From Gracilimonas sp035704785 (GTDB lineage: Bacteria; Bacteroidota; Rhodothermia; Balneolales; Balneolaceae), in NCBI RefSeq assembly GCF_035704785.1, contig NZ_DASSWP010000087.1, forward strand, positions 1 to 8,015: a stretch of DNA of 8,015 bases. The letters run 5' to 3'. Positions 1 through 6,111 of the stretch are shown in pieces. The stretch's first letter is position 1; every line of letters begins with the position of its first letter. Below the pieces are notes generated by a model. It saw only the letters and a list, made by a program, of their open reading frames with translations. It had not been told where the DNA came from and made no database searches. The position numbers and the translations under genes are program-made.

Positions 1-2
1 GC

Positions 3-218
3 TTGTTTCTGAAATATGATTCATATTGAAATACTGTGATCCGTAGCATTAAAAGACTTTCAAAACCCGGACTTCGAGTTTATAAAGGCGGTGACAATGT
101 TCCCCGCTCTCAGAACGGATTGGGTATTGTAATTCTTTCAACATCAAAAGGTGTAATGACCGATAAAGAAGCTCGCAAGCTTAACGTAGGCGGCGAGATA
201 TTGTGCACCATTTATTAA
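3..218 (+). CDS. rpsH: 30S ribosomal protein S8, 3' part, with an in-frame TGA
   Basis: This is the C-terminal half of S8, a 30S protein that binds the central domain of 16S rRNA and, in well-studied bacteria, represses its own operon. The family signature is clear: SIKRLSKPGLRVYK, then GLGIVILSTSKGVMTDKEAR, then the closing GGEILCTIY. The gene begins outside the window. Reading the same frame leftwards gives LFLKYDSY, which matches the S8 strand before the signature, but a TGA at 27-29 falls between that and NTVIRSIKR. By comparison with B. subtilis S8 as I remember it, the TGA occupies one ordinary residue position with no length change. The GTG at 36 is therefore probably an internal valine codon and not a start. 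A GGA glycine codon changed in one base would explain it, either as a sequencing or assembly error or as a real mutation. The gene ends with tandem TAA TAA stops, 17 nt before rplF. Confidence 0.9.
27..29 (+). other. in-frame TGA within the S8 reading frame
   Basis: The triplet TGA sits in frame between recognisable S8 sequence on both sides (LFLKYDSY before, NTVIRSIKR after). No other gene in the window contains an in-frame TGA, and tryptophan is encoded by TGG throughout (for example in map and secY), so genome-wide reassignment of TGA is not supported. A single-base error or a real nonsense mutation is more likely. Confidence 0.85.
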
Positions 219-235
219 TAAACAGTTTTTGAACT

Positions 236-790
236 ATGTCTCGAATTGGAAATCTACCGGTACCTATTTCTGATAAAGTTGAGTTCAGCATCAACGCTGA
301 TAATATTGCAACTTTTAAAGGAGAAAAAGGAACTAATACACTTCGTATTCATCCTAACATTTCTATCGAAAAGAATGATAGTGAGCTCGTTATCAAACGA
401 AGCAACGATGAGAAATCAAACCGTGCCTTGCATGGTCTGTTTCGTGCTTTGATAAATAACGCAGTAGTGGGTGTTTCGGAAGGTTATACTAAAAAATTAG
501 AAATAATTGGAGTTGGTTTTCGTGCATCGATGAGTGGTGATGTATTAGAACTTAACCTGGGTTATTCTCATCCTATTTTCTTTGTTCCGCCGGAAGGCAT
601 TACAATGGAAGTTGATACCAAGTCTGGAAAAAACCCCATACTTGTTATCACTGGAGTTGACAAAGAAATGGTAGGACAAGTGGCCGCTAAAATTAGATCA
701 TTCAGGAAGCCGGAACCTTACAAAGGTAAAGGTATCAGATACCTGGGCGAGCAAATTCGTCGCAAAGCCGGTAAGTCTGCTGCTAAATAG
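236..790 (+). CDS. rplF: 50S ribosomal protein L6
   Basis: L6 is a two-domain 50S protein that binds 23S rRNA near the sarcin-ricin loop and helps form the factor-binding site. At 184 residues it has the usual family length. Visible signatures are the opening MSRIGNLPVPI, FKGEKG at about 27-32, the inter-domain stretch ALHGLFRALINNAVVGVSEG at 64-83, KKLEIIGVGFRA at 86-97, LGYSHP at 108-113, and the C-terminal RKPEPYKGKGIRY at 157-169 followed by RRKAGK. The start at 236 is fixed by the conserved N-terminus. No Shine-Dalgarno sequence is visible upstream (CAGTTTTTGAACT). It ends in TAG, the only gene here whose first stop is TAG, and lies 12 nt before rplR. No anomalies are seen in the protein. 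Confidence 0.98.
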   Translation: MSRIGNLPVPISDKVEFSINADNIATFKGEKGTNTLRIHPNISIEKNDSELVIKRSNDEKSNRALHGLFRALINNAVVGVSEGYTKKLEIIGVGFRASMSGDVLELNLGYSHPIFFVPPEGITMEVDTKSGKNPILVITGVDKEMVGQVAAKIRSFRKPEPYKGKGIRYLGEQIRRKAGKSAAK

Positions 791-802
791 AGGAATTGAA
801 AA

Positions 803-1141
803 ATGAATAAGACACAACAGAAAAAAACTGAGCGTAGAAATAAGATCAGAAGACGTATCCGGTCTACTATAAAAGGAACATCGGAACGTCCCCGTTTGAC
901 AATCTACAAAAGCAGTAAATATACATATCTGCAATTGATCGATGATTTAGCAGGTGCAACACTTGCCGCCACTAAGGCAAATACAGGTGTTGATAATGCT
1001 AAAGAAGCGGGAGCAGAACTTGCGAAAGTAGCTCAGGACAAAGGAATTAATAAAGTGGTATTTGACCGTAGTGGTTATAAATATCATGGCATCGTGAAGG
1101 CTGCAGCTGATGGCGCACGCGATGGTGGATTAGACTTTTAA
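803..1141 (+). CDS. rplR: 50S ribosomal protein L18
   Basis: L18 binds 5S rRNA together with L5 and L25-type proteins and docks it in the central protuberance of the 50S subunit. The protein has 112 residues, slightly shorter than the common 117-120. It starts with a highly basic rRNA-binding segment (RRNKIRRRIRSTIKGT, 11-26). The family core follows: RPRLTIYKSSKYTYLQLIDD at 29-48, and the C-terminal VVFDRSGYKYHGIVKA at 85-100 with ADGARDGGLDF closing the chain. An AGGA at 791-794, 8 nt before the ATG, supports the start. Stops are tandem TAA TAG. It sits 12 nt after rplF and 17 nt before rpsE, in the standard spc order. Confidence 0.98.
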   Translation: MNKTQQKKTERRNKIRRRIRSTIKGTSERPRLTIYKSSKYTYLQLIDDLAGATLAATKANTGVDNAKEAGAELAKVAQDKGINKVVFDRSGYKYHGIVKAAADGARDGGLDF

Positions 1142-1158
1142 TAGAATTGGGATAAACA

Positions 1159-1683
1159 ATGCCTAAAATAAGAAGAAAACAATCTATACCTGCTGCAAAT
1201 CTAAACCTTGAAGAAAAACTGGTTCACGTGAACCGTGTTTCTAAAGTAGTTAAAGGTGGACGTCGTTTCAGCTTTAATGCTATTGTAGTAGTTGGTGATG
1301 GAAGCGGTGTTTGCGGACACGGACTTGGTAAAGCAAATGAAGTGTCAGATGCTATTCAAAAAGGATTTGATAATGCCAAGAAAAACCTGATCCGTGTACC
1401 ACTTACTAAAACAAAAAGTATTTATCACCCCATAGTGGGTAAAGCAGGAGCCGGGAAGGTTTTACTTCGTCCGGCAGCTGAAGGTACCGGTGTAATTGCA
1501 GGTGGTGCTGTAAAAGCGTTATTGGATGTAGCCGGAGTGCACAACATTCTGTCAAAATCACAAGGATCTTCTAACCCCCATAACATGGTTAAAGCAGCTT
1601 TTACTGCTTTAAAAGAATTGACAGATCCGGTTGAAGTAGCCCAGAGAAGAGGTGTTTCTCTCAACAAAGTATTTGAAGGATAA
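1159..1683 (+). CDS. rpsE: 30S ribosomal protein S5
   Basis: S5 lies on the back of the 30S subunit near the decoding region, affects fidelity, and its N-terminal loop forms part of the spectinomycin site. The protein has 174 residues, normal for the family. The double-stranded-RNA-binding-like N-terminal domain reads RVSKVVKGGRRFSFNAIVVV at 26-45, followed by GDGSGVCGHGLGKANEV (46-62). The C-terminal domain has HPIVGKAGAGKVLLRPAAEG (90-109), then AGGAVKALLDVAGV and SSNPHNMVKAAFTALKEL. The glycine-rich spectinomycin loop (VKGGRRFSF) shows no obvious change. The upstream GGGAT is only a weak ribosome-binding site. In most operons rpmD would come next, but here rplO starts only 19 nt after the stop. 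Confidence 0.98.
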   Translation: MPKIRRKQSIPAANLNLEEKLVHVNRVSKVVKGGRRFSFNAIVVVGDGSGVCGHGLGKANEVSDAIQKGFDNAKKNLIRVPLTKTKSIYHPIVGKAGAGKVLLRPAAEGTGVIAGGAVKALLDVAGVHNILSKSQGSSNPHNMVKAAFTALKELTDPVEVAQRRGVSLNKVFEG

Positions 1684-1690
1684 TATCTAA

Positions 1691-1695
1691 AGGAA
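1691..1695 (+). promoter_or_regulatory. ribosome-binding site for rplO
   Basis: AGGAA follows an AA, giving AAAGGAA at 1689-1695, complementary to the usual anti-Shine-Dalgarno sequence. It is one of the few good sites in the window. The spacing of 7-8 nt favours the ATG at 1703 over the adjacent ATG at 1700 and the TTG at 1697. Confidence 0.65.
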
Positions 1696-1702
1696 TTTGA
1701 TG

Positions 1703-2158
1703 ATGGACTTAAGCAATTTAAAAGCACCGATCCCTAATAGAAAAAGCACTAAGCGTGTTGGTCGTGGACAGGGTTCCGGTCGTGGAGAACAATCGGGTCG
1801 TGGACACAATGGTCAGAAATCCAGATCAGGCCACAAGCAACGTGCTTGGTTTGAGGGTGGACAGATGCCACTTCAGCGCCGTGTTCCTAAATTCGGTTTT
1901 AAAAATTTCAATAGAACTGAAAATCGTGCGATAAACGTGCATACGATCAGTGAGTTTATCGAAGCTGGGAAATTAAATACTTCTATTAGCTTAGAAGATC
2001 TTGTGAATTCAGGATTAGCCAACAAAAGTGACAGAGTTAAACTTCTGGGTCGTGGCGATCTTGATCAAAAAATTGAAATCGAAGTGCACGCCGCCAGTGA
2101 TTCTGCCAAAGAAAAGGTAGAAAAAGCAGGTGGATCATTAACTATAGTGCAAAACTAA
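1703..2158 (+). CDS. rplO: 50S ribosomal protein L15
   Basis: L15 is an assembly protein of the 50S subunit with a long glycine- and arginine-rich N-terminal extension that threads into 23S rRNA. From the chosen start the protein has 151 residues. The extension is obvious at about 18-48 (RVGRGQGSGRGEQSGRGHNG, then QKSRSGHKQRAW). The motif EGGQMPLQRRVPKFGFKN follows at 51-68. The C-terminal globular part carries LLGRGDLDQKIEIEVHAAS, close to the family pattern of LLGxGxLxxxxxVxxxxxS. Three start codons lie side by side (TTG 1697, ATG 1700, ATG 1703). I chose 1703 because bacterial L15 proteins commonly begin M-x-L-S-N-L and the spacing from AGGA is best. The stop is tandem TAA TAG, 15 nt before secY. 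Confidence 0.96.
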   Translation: MDLSNLKAPIPNRKSTKRVGRGQGSGRGEQSGRGHNGQKSRSGHKQRAWFEGGQMPLQRRVPKFGFKNFNRTENRAINVHTISEFIEAGKLNTSISLEDLVNSGLANKSDRVKLLGRGDLDQKIEIEVHAASDSAKEKVEKAGGSLTIVQN

Positions 2159-2173
2159 TAGTATTTACGGCGC

Positions 2174-3487
2174 ATGAGTCTGATAGAAAACTTTCGCAAT
2201 ATTTTCAAAATCGAAGACCTTAAGAATCGTATTCTTTATACGGTTGGAATCTTAATGGTCTATCGGGTTGGTAGTTATATTACCCTTCCCGGTGTAGATG
2301 CAAGTCAGTTAATAGGAAGTACCGGAAATGCCGCCAGTAGTTTACTGGGGCTTTTTGACTTATTTGTGGGTGGTGCATTTTCCCGTGCTGGTGTATTTGC
2401 ATTGGGAATTATGCCATATATTACGGCCGCCATTATAATACAGTTGATGGGCGCGGTTGTTCCTTATTTCCAAAAGCTGCAGCGCGAAGGTGAGGAAGGA
2501 AGGAGAAAGATCACTCGCTTAACCCGTTATGGTACAGTTGGAATTACTCTTGTACAAGCTATCGGTTTTTCGATAAACCTTATTTCCACAGCCCCACAGG
2601 CTATCGTGGTTAATGAGTTTGCTTTTATTATAACTTCTATGATTGTTTTGACCGCAGGTACAGTGTTTGTAATGTGGCTTGGGGAACGAATTAGTGAAAG
2701 AGGCATTGGAAATGGTATCTCACTGATTATTATGATCGGTATTATTGCTGCATTACCTGCAAGCTTCTATAATGAGGTAACAACCAGTGCGAATGCGATA
2801 TTGGTTATTATTGAAGTTGCAGCACTTATATTAGTGATTGCAGCGGTTGTGATGTTAACACAGGGAACACGTAAGATTCCGGTTCAATATGCAAAACGTG
2901 TAGTAGGCCGAAAGGTTTATGGAGGTACAACCCAGTACTTGCCACTTAGAGTAAATGCAGCCGGAGTTATGCCGATCATTTTTGCTCAGTCCATTATGTT
3001 CATTCCGAGTACAATAGGCTCATTCTTTCCGGACAATCAAACTGTACAGTTTTTGACACAGTGGTCAGTAGACTTTACCGGATTGGTTTACTCTGTTGTG
3101 TTCTTCTTTGTATGTATGTTTTTCACATTTTTCTATACTGCTATTTCAGTTAATCCTAAAGAGATGGCAGATACTATGAAACGACAAGGCGGTTTTATTC
3201 CGGGTGTACGCCCAGGTAAGCAAACCGTAGAGTTCATTGATAATATTTTGACGAAGATCACCCTGCCGGGTTCTATATTCTTGTCGTTCGTTGCTATTCT
3301 ACCTGCAATAGCAGTTAGTGTGTTTGGTTTAACGCCAGGCTTTGCTCTCTTTTATGGGGGAACAAGCTTGCTGATTATTGTTGGTGTTGCATTAGATACA
3401 CTTCAGCAAATCGAAAGTCATTTAATGATGCGTCATTACGATGGCTTTATGAAGACCGGTAGAATCAAAGGCCGAAGAAGAGCTTAA
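2174..3487 (+). CDS. secY: protein translocase channel subunit SecY
   Basis: SecY is the inner-membrane pore of the Sec translocon. With SecE and SecG it exports unfolded preproteins driven by SecA and inserts membrane proteins from ribosomes. The chain has 437 residues, a normal length. Ten membrane segments can be placed at about 18-35, 73-95, 116-137, 148-169, 180-196, 209-229, 262-284, 304-325, 365-384 and 392-410. Conserved marks are GIMPYITAAIIIQL in TM2, EGEEGRRKITRLTRYGT before TM3, GIGNGISLII at TM5, the cytosolic loop KRVVGRKVYGGTTQYLPLRV at 241-260, NPKEMADTMKRQGGFIPGVR at 327-346 (SecA/ribosome-facing loop), and a basic C-terminus IKGRRRA. No Shine-Dalgarno sequence is visible upstream. 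Its stop lies 1 nt from the map start, so translational coupling is likely. Confidence 0.98.
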   Translation: MSLIENFRNIFKIEDLKNRILYTVGILMVYRVGSYITLPGVDASQLIGSTGNAASSLLGLFDLFVGGAFSRAGVFALGIMPYITAAIIIQLMGAVVPYFQKLQREGEEGRRKITRLTRYGTVGITLVQAIGFSINLISTAPQAIVVNEFAFIITSMIVLTAGTVFVMWLGERISERGIGNGISLIIMIGIIAALPASFYNEVTTSANAILVIIEVAALILVIAAVVMLTQGTRKIPVQYAKRVVGRKVYGGTTQYLPLRVNAAGVMPIIFAQSIMFIPSTIGSFFPDNQTVQFLTQWSVDFTGLVYSVVFFFVCMFFTFFYTAISVNPKEMADTMKRQGGFIPGVRPGKQTVEFIDNILTKITLPGSIFLSFVAILPAIAVSVFGLTPGFALFYGGTSLLIIVGVALDTLQQIESHLMMRHYDGFMKTGRIKGRRRA

Positions 3488-3488
3488 G

Positions 3489-4298
3489 ATGATCTATTTG
3501 AAGAGCGAATCGGAAATTGAGAAAATGCGTGAAAGTGCATTGATCGTTTCAAGAACCTTGGCGGAAGTTGGAAAAAATATAGAGCCAGGGGTTCAAACCG
3601 GTAAGCTTGACAGAATTGCGGAAGAATACATTGCCAAAGAAAAAGGTCGTCCTGCATTTAAAGGATATGGACCTAAAGGAAATGAATTTCCTGCAACACT
3701 TTGTATCTCTGTGAATGAAGAAGTTGTTCATGGGATTCCAGGTGAAAGAGTTTTAGAAGAAGGTGATATTGTATCCATTGATTGTGGAGTTGAAAAAAAT
3801 GGATACTTCGGTGACCATGCATATACGTTTCCGGTTGGTGAATGCAGTGAAGAATCTTTGAAATTATTGAAAACCACCCTTGAATCTTTATACAAAGGAA
3901 TTGAACAGGCCGTCCATGGAAACAAAATTGGAGACATGGCCAATGCTATTCAAACTCATTGTGAAAATGCAGGTTATGGAGTGGTAAGAGAATTAGTTGG
4001 CCATGGAATTGGGAAAGCGATGCATGAAGATCCATCCGTTCCTAATTTTGGCAGAAAAGGTAAAGGTGAGCGATTGCGTTCAGGTATGACGCTTGCTGTG
4101 GAACCTATGATTACAATGGGTTCTTGGAAAACAAAAACATTAAACGATGGCTGGACAGTAGTTACAGCCGACGAGAGCCTGGCCGCTCATTTCGAACATG
4201 ATATTGTAGTTCGAGAAGGAAAGGCTGAAATTCTCAGTACTTTTGATTATATTGCTGAGCTCTCGGACAAAAAAGAAAACATATTGTATTATGGCTAA
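3489..4298 (+). CDS. map: methionine aminopeptidase, type I
   Basis: This cytosolic metalloprotease removes the initiator methionine from new proteins after deformylation, when the second residue is small. The protein has 269 residues. The five di-metal ligands of the family are all present: D98 (in SIDCG), D109 (in YFGDHAYTF), H172 (in GHGIG), E205 (in AVEPMI) and E236 (in FEHDIVV). The substrate-handling histidines H81 (VVHGIP) and H179 (AMHEDP) are also there, so the enzyme should be active. No N-terminal zinc-finger extension is present, which makes it the short bacterial type I form. It begins 1 nt after secY; a purine-rich GAAGAAGAG lies just upstream inside the secY end. Its last 8 nt overlap the start of infA. 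No adk gene sits between secY and map, unlike in many Firmicutes. Confidence 0.98.
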   Translation: MIYLKSESEIEKMRESALIVSRTLAEVGKNIEPGVQTGKLDRIAEEYIAKEKGRPAFKGYGPKGNEFPATLCISVNEEVVHGIPGERVLEEGDIVSIDCGVEKNGYFGDHAYTFPVGECSEESLKLLKTTLESLYKGIEQAVHGNKIGDMANAIQTHCENAGYGVVRELVGHGIGKAMHEDPSVPNFGRKGKGERLRSGMTLAVEPMITMGSWKTKTLNDGWTVVTADESLAAHFEHDIVVREGKAEILSTFDYIAELSDKKENILYYG

Positions 4299-4509
4299 AC
4301 AAGAGCCGATAAAACAAGATGGAGAAATAATAGAAGCATTACCTAATGCGCAGTTTCGCGTAGAATTAGATAATGGGCATGAGATTCTTGCTCATGTATC
4401 AGGTAAAATGCGTATGTATTACATTAAAATTCTCCCGGGAGATAGAGTGGCAGTAGAAATGTCACCCTATGATTTATCCAAAGGAAGAATAACATATAGA
4501 TATAAATAA
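4291..4509 (+). CDS. infA: translation initiation factor IF-1
   Basis: IF-1 is a single OB-fold protein that occupies the 30S A site during initiation and works with IF-2 and IF-3. The 72-residue chain begins MAKQEPIKQDG and contains IIEALPNAQFRVELDNGHEI, LAHVSGKMRMYYIKILPGDR and the ending SPYDLSKGRITYRYK, all typical of the family. An in-frame upstream ATG at 4243 would add 16 residues with no counterpart in IF-1, so I reject it in favour of 4291. The chosen ATG overlaps the map stop in ATGGCTAA (4291-4298). Upstream sequence is AT-rich with no Shine-Dalgarno match (ACATATTGTATT), so translation is probably coupled to map or uses an AT-rich leader. Confidence 0.97.
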   Translation: MAKQEPIKQDGEIIEALPNAQFRVELDNGHEILAHVSGKMRMYYIKILPGDRVAVEMSPYDLSKGRITYRYK

Positions 4510-4520
4510 AAGAGGTTGTC

Positions 4521-4637
4521 ATGAAAACGCGATCATCAGTAAAGAAAAGAAGTTCAGACGACAAAATAGTACGACGTAAAGGACGTCTTTACGTAATCAA
4601 CAAGAAAAACCCTCGCCATAAGCAGCGTCAGGGATAA
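4521..4637 (+). CDS. rpmJ: 50S ribosomal protein L36, cysteine-free form
   Basis: L36 is the smallest 50S protein and stabilises 23S rRNA folds near the L7/L12 stalk base. The ORF encodes 38 residues: it starts MKTRSSVKKRSSDDKIVRRK, continues GRLYVINKKN, and ends with the diagnostic PRHKQRQG. The usual zinc ribbon uses three cysteines and a histidine. Here the cysteine positions hold S11, D14 and N27, while H33 remains, so this is a C-minus form that should not bind zinc. AGAGG at 4511-4515, 5 nt before the ATG, is a plausible ribosome-binding site. It lies between infA and rpsM, its normal place, with gaps of 11 and 20 nt. Stops are tandem TAA TAG. Confidence 0.96.
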   Translation: MKTRSSVKKRSSDDKIVRRKGRLYVINKKNPRHKQRQG

Positions 4638-4657
4638 TAGAATAACAGATTACTTAT

Positions 4658-5038
4658 ATGGCACGTATTGCTGGAATAGATTTACCAAAGCAGAAAAGAG
4701 GCGTAATCAGCCTTACTTATATTTATGGAATAGGCCGTTCAAAGGCTATTGAAATTCTTGACCGTGTTGGCATTGATCACAACGCAAAGGTTCAGGATTG
4801 GACAGATGATGAAGTAAGTGAGTTACGTAAGCTAATAGATGAAGAATATAAAGTTGAGGGTGCCCTTAGAAGTGAAGTGAACGGAGACATTCGTCGCTTG
4901 ATAGAAATAGGAAGCTACCGTGGCGTTCGTCACCGTAGAGGACTTCCTGTTCGTGGGCAAAACACTCAAAATAATGCGCGTACTCGAAAGGGTAAAAAGC
5001 GTACTGTTGCTGGTAAGAAGAAAGCTGTTAAGAAGTAA
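4658..5038 (+). CDS. rpsM: 30S ribosomal protein S13
   Basis: S13 sits in the head of the 30S subunit, contacts the P-site tRNA and forms bridges to the 50S subunit. The chain has 126 residues. The N-terminus MARIAGIDLPKQKRGVISLT leads into YIYGIGRSKAIEIL, the helix-two-turn-helix region. The C-terminal part has RRLIEIGSYRGVRHRRGLPV followed by RGQNTQNNARTRKGKKRTV, with a lysine-rich tail (GKKKAVKK) that in known structures reaches toward tRNA. No Shine-Dalgarno sequence is visible before the ATG (ATAACAGATTACTTAT). It is the first gene of the classical alpha-operon block but follows rpmJ by 20 nt with no sign of a terminator, so transcription probably continues from upstream. Confidence 0.98.
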   Translation: MARIAGIDLPKQKRGVISLTYIYGIGRSKAIEILDRVGIDHNAKVQDWTDDEVSELRKLIDEEYKVEGALRSEVNGDIRRLIEIGSYRGVRHRRGLPVRGQNTQNNARTRKGKKRTVAGKKKAVKK

Positions 5039-5056
5039 TTGTAATTGAGATAACCC

Positions 5057-5464
5057 ATGGCTAAAAAACAACCAAAAGCATCTGTAGCTGCAAAGCGCAA
5101 AAAGAAAAAACAACTTAGCGATCCTAATGGGATGGCTTTTGTTAAGGCCACATTCAATAATGTGATCGTAACCATAACTGACGCTGACGGAAACGTGGTT
5201 TCTTGGTCGTCTGCTGGTAAAGAAGGATTTAAGGGTTCAAGAAAGAACACTCCTTATGCGGCTCAATTAAGCGCTGAAACTGCTGCAAAAACAGCACATG
5301 ATATGGGCTTAAGAAAAGTTGCAGTATTTGTAAAAGGTCCTGGTTCAGGACGTGAAGCAGCTGTGCGTGGAATGGCAAGTTCAGGTTTGGAAGTTACTTC
5401 TATTAAAGACCGTACCCCACTCCCACATAATGGATGCAGACCACCAAAAAGAAGAAGAGTTTAA
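5057..5464 (+). CDS. rpsK: 30S ribosomal protein S11
   Basis: S11 lies on the 30S platform by the E and P sites and supports mRNA-tRNA selection. The protein has 135 residues, with a lysine-rich N-terminal arm (MAKKQPKASVAAKRKKKKQ) somewhat longer than in E. coli. The core is typical: FVKATFNNVIVTITDADGNV, SSAGKEGFKGSRKNTPYAAQ, then FVKGPGSGREAAVRGM, and the ending TPLPHNGCRPPKRRRV. The N125-G126 step in PHNGCR corresponds to the site that carries an isoaspartate in E. coli S11, so the same modification is possible here; that is inferred from the family. Only a weak GAGAT lies upstream. Gaps on both sides are 18 nt. Confidence 0.98.
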   Translation: MAKKQPKASVAAKRKKKKQLSDPNGMAFVKATFNNVIVTITDADGNVVSWSSAGKEGFKGSRKNTPYAAQLSAETAAKTAHDMGLRKVAVFVKGPGSGREAAVRGMASSGLEVTSIKDRTPLPHNGCRPPKRRRV

Positions 5465-5482
5465 TTGTAAGAAGATTGTATA

Positions 5483-6088
5483 ATGGCAAGATATAGAGGA
5501 CCAAAACAAAAGAAAGCCAGACGATTCAAAGAACCAATCTTTGGACCTAGCAAAGCTTTAGAGCGCAAACCATACGGCCCCGGCGAGCATGGGCGTTCAA
5601 GATTTAACAGAAAATCTGAATACGCTATTCAGCTTGAGGAGAAACAAAAGGCAAAATACACTTATGGATTGCTTGAAAAGCAATTCCGTAATTTATTTAA
5701 AGCTGCCTCAGCCAAAAGTGGTGTTGCAGGTGAAAATTTACTTCAAGCACTTGAATGTCGCTTAGACAATACTGTTTATCGTATGGGCTTTGCAAGAACC
5801 CGACGTCAGGCTCGTCAGCTTGTGACACATAAACATATTGTGGTGAACGGCGGAGTGGTGAACATTCCTTCTTTTGAGATGAGCCCGGGTGATGTAATAT
5901 CTATTCGCCCTAAGTCCAGAAATCTGGAAGTTATAGAAGATTCTTTAGACGGATCATCCAGAAATAAATATAAATGGGTTGAAACAGATCCCAAGTCAAG
6001 ATCAGGTAAGATGCTTTATGTTCCTACTATGGACGAAATACCTGAAAATATAAACGTTCAGCTTATTGTTGAGCTTTATTCCAAGTAA
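5483..6088 (+). CDS. rpsD: 30S ribosomal protein S4, cysteine-free N-terminus
   Basis: S4 is a primary 16S-binding protein that nucleates 30S assembly, and in E. coli it represses the alpha operon by binding a pseudoknot before rpsM. The chain has 201 residues. The N-terminal part reads MARYRGPKQKKARRFKEPIF, with KPYGPGEHGRSR at 29-40; it lacks the four cysteines of zinc-binding S4 proteins, so this is the C-minus form. A helical segment includes KYTYGLLEKQFRNLF (59-72). The S4 RNA-binding domain spans about 91-150 (ECRLDNTVYRMGFARTRRQA, then HKHIVVNGGVVNIPS and GDVISI). The end, ENINVQLIVELYSK, is typical. The upstream AAGAAG is a weak ribosome-binding site. I could not recognise an S4-binding pseudoknot before rpsM by eye. 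Confidence 0.98.
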   Translation: MARYRGPKQKKARRFKEPIFGPSKALERKPYGPGEHGRSRFNRKSEYAIQLEEKQKAKYTYGLLEKQFRNLFKAASAKSGVAGENLLQALECRLDNTVYRMGFARTRRQARQLVTHKHIVVNGGVVNIPSFEMSPGDVISIRPKSRNLEVIEDSLDGSSRNKYKWVETDPKSRSGKMLYVPTMDEIPENINVQLIVELYSK

Positions 6089-6111
6089 TTATTAAAGATT
6101 AAGACCCTATT

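Noticed and set aside
27..29. Alternative genetic code (TGA as tryptophan or glycine)
   Set aside because: Thirteen other genes, including the long secY, map and rpoA, contain no in-frame TGA. A reassigned code would show many.
36..38. GTG as the start of a 60-residue S8-like protein
   Set aside because: S8 sequence continues upstream of it in the same frame (LFLKYDSY), and an S8 lacking its N-terminal half would not be a functional family member. The GTG is probably an internal valine codon.
4243..4290. Upstream ATG giving IF-1 a 16-residue extension
   Set aside because: The extra residues (MIILLSSRTKKKTYCI) come from the map coding region in another frame, and IF-1 proteins begin at the MAK that starts at 4291.
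698..5250. Minus-strand open frames at 698-934, 1425-1727, 3549-3943 and 4832-5250
   Set aside because: Each lies opposite a well-identified ribosomal protein or map gene and its translation resembles no family. They are shadows of coding sequence.
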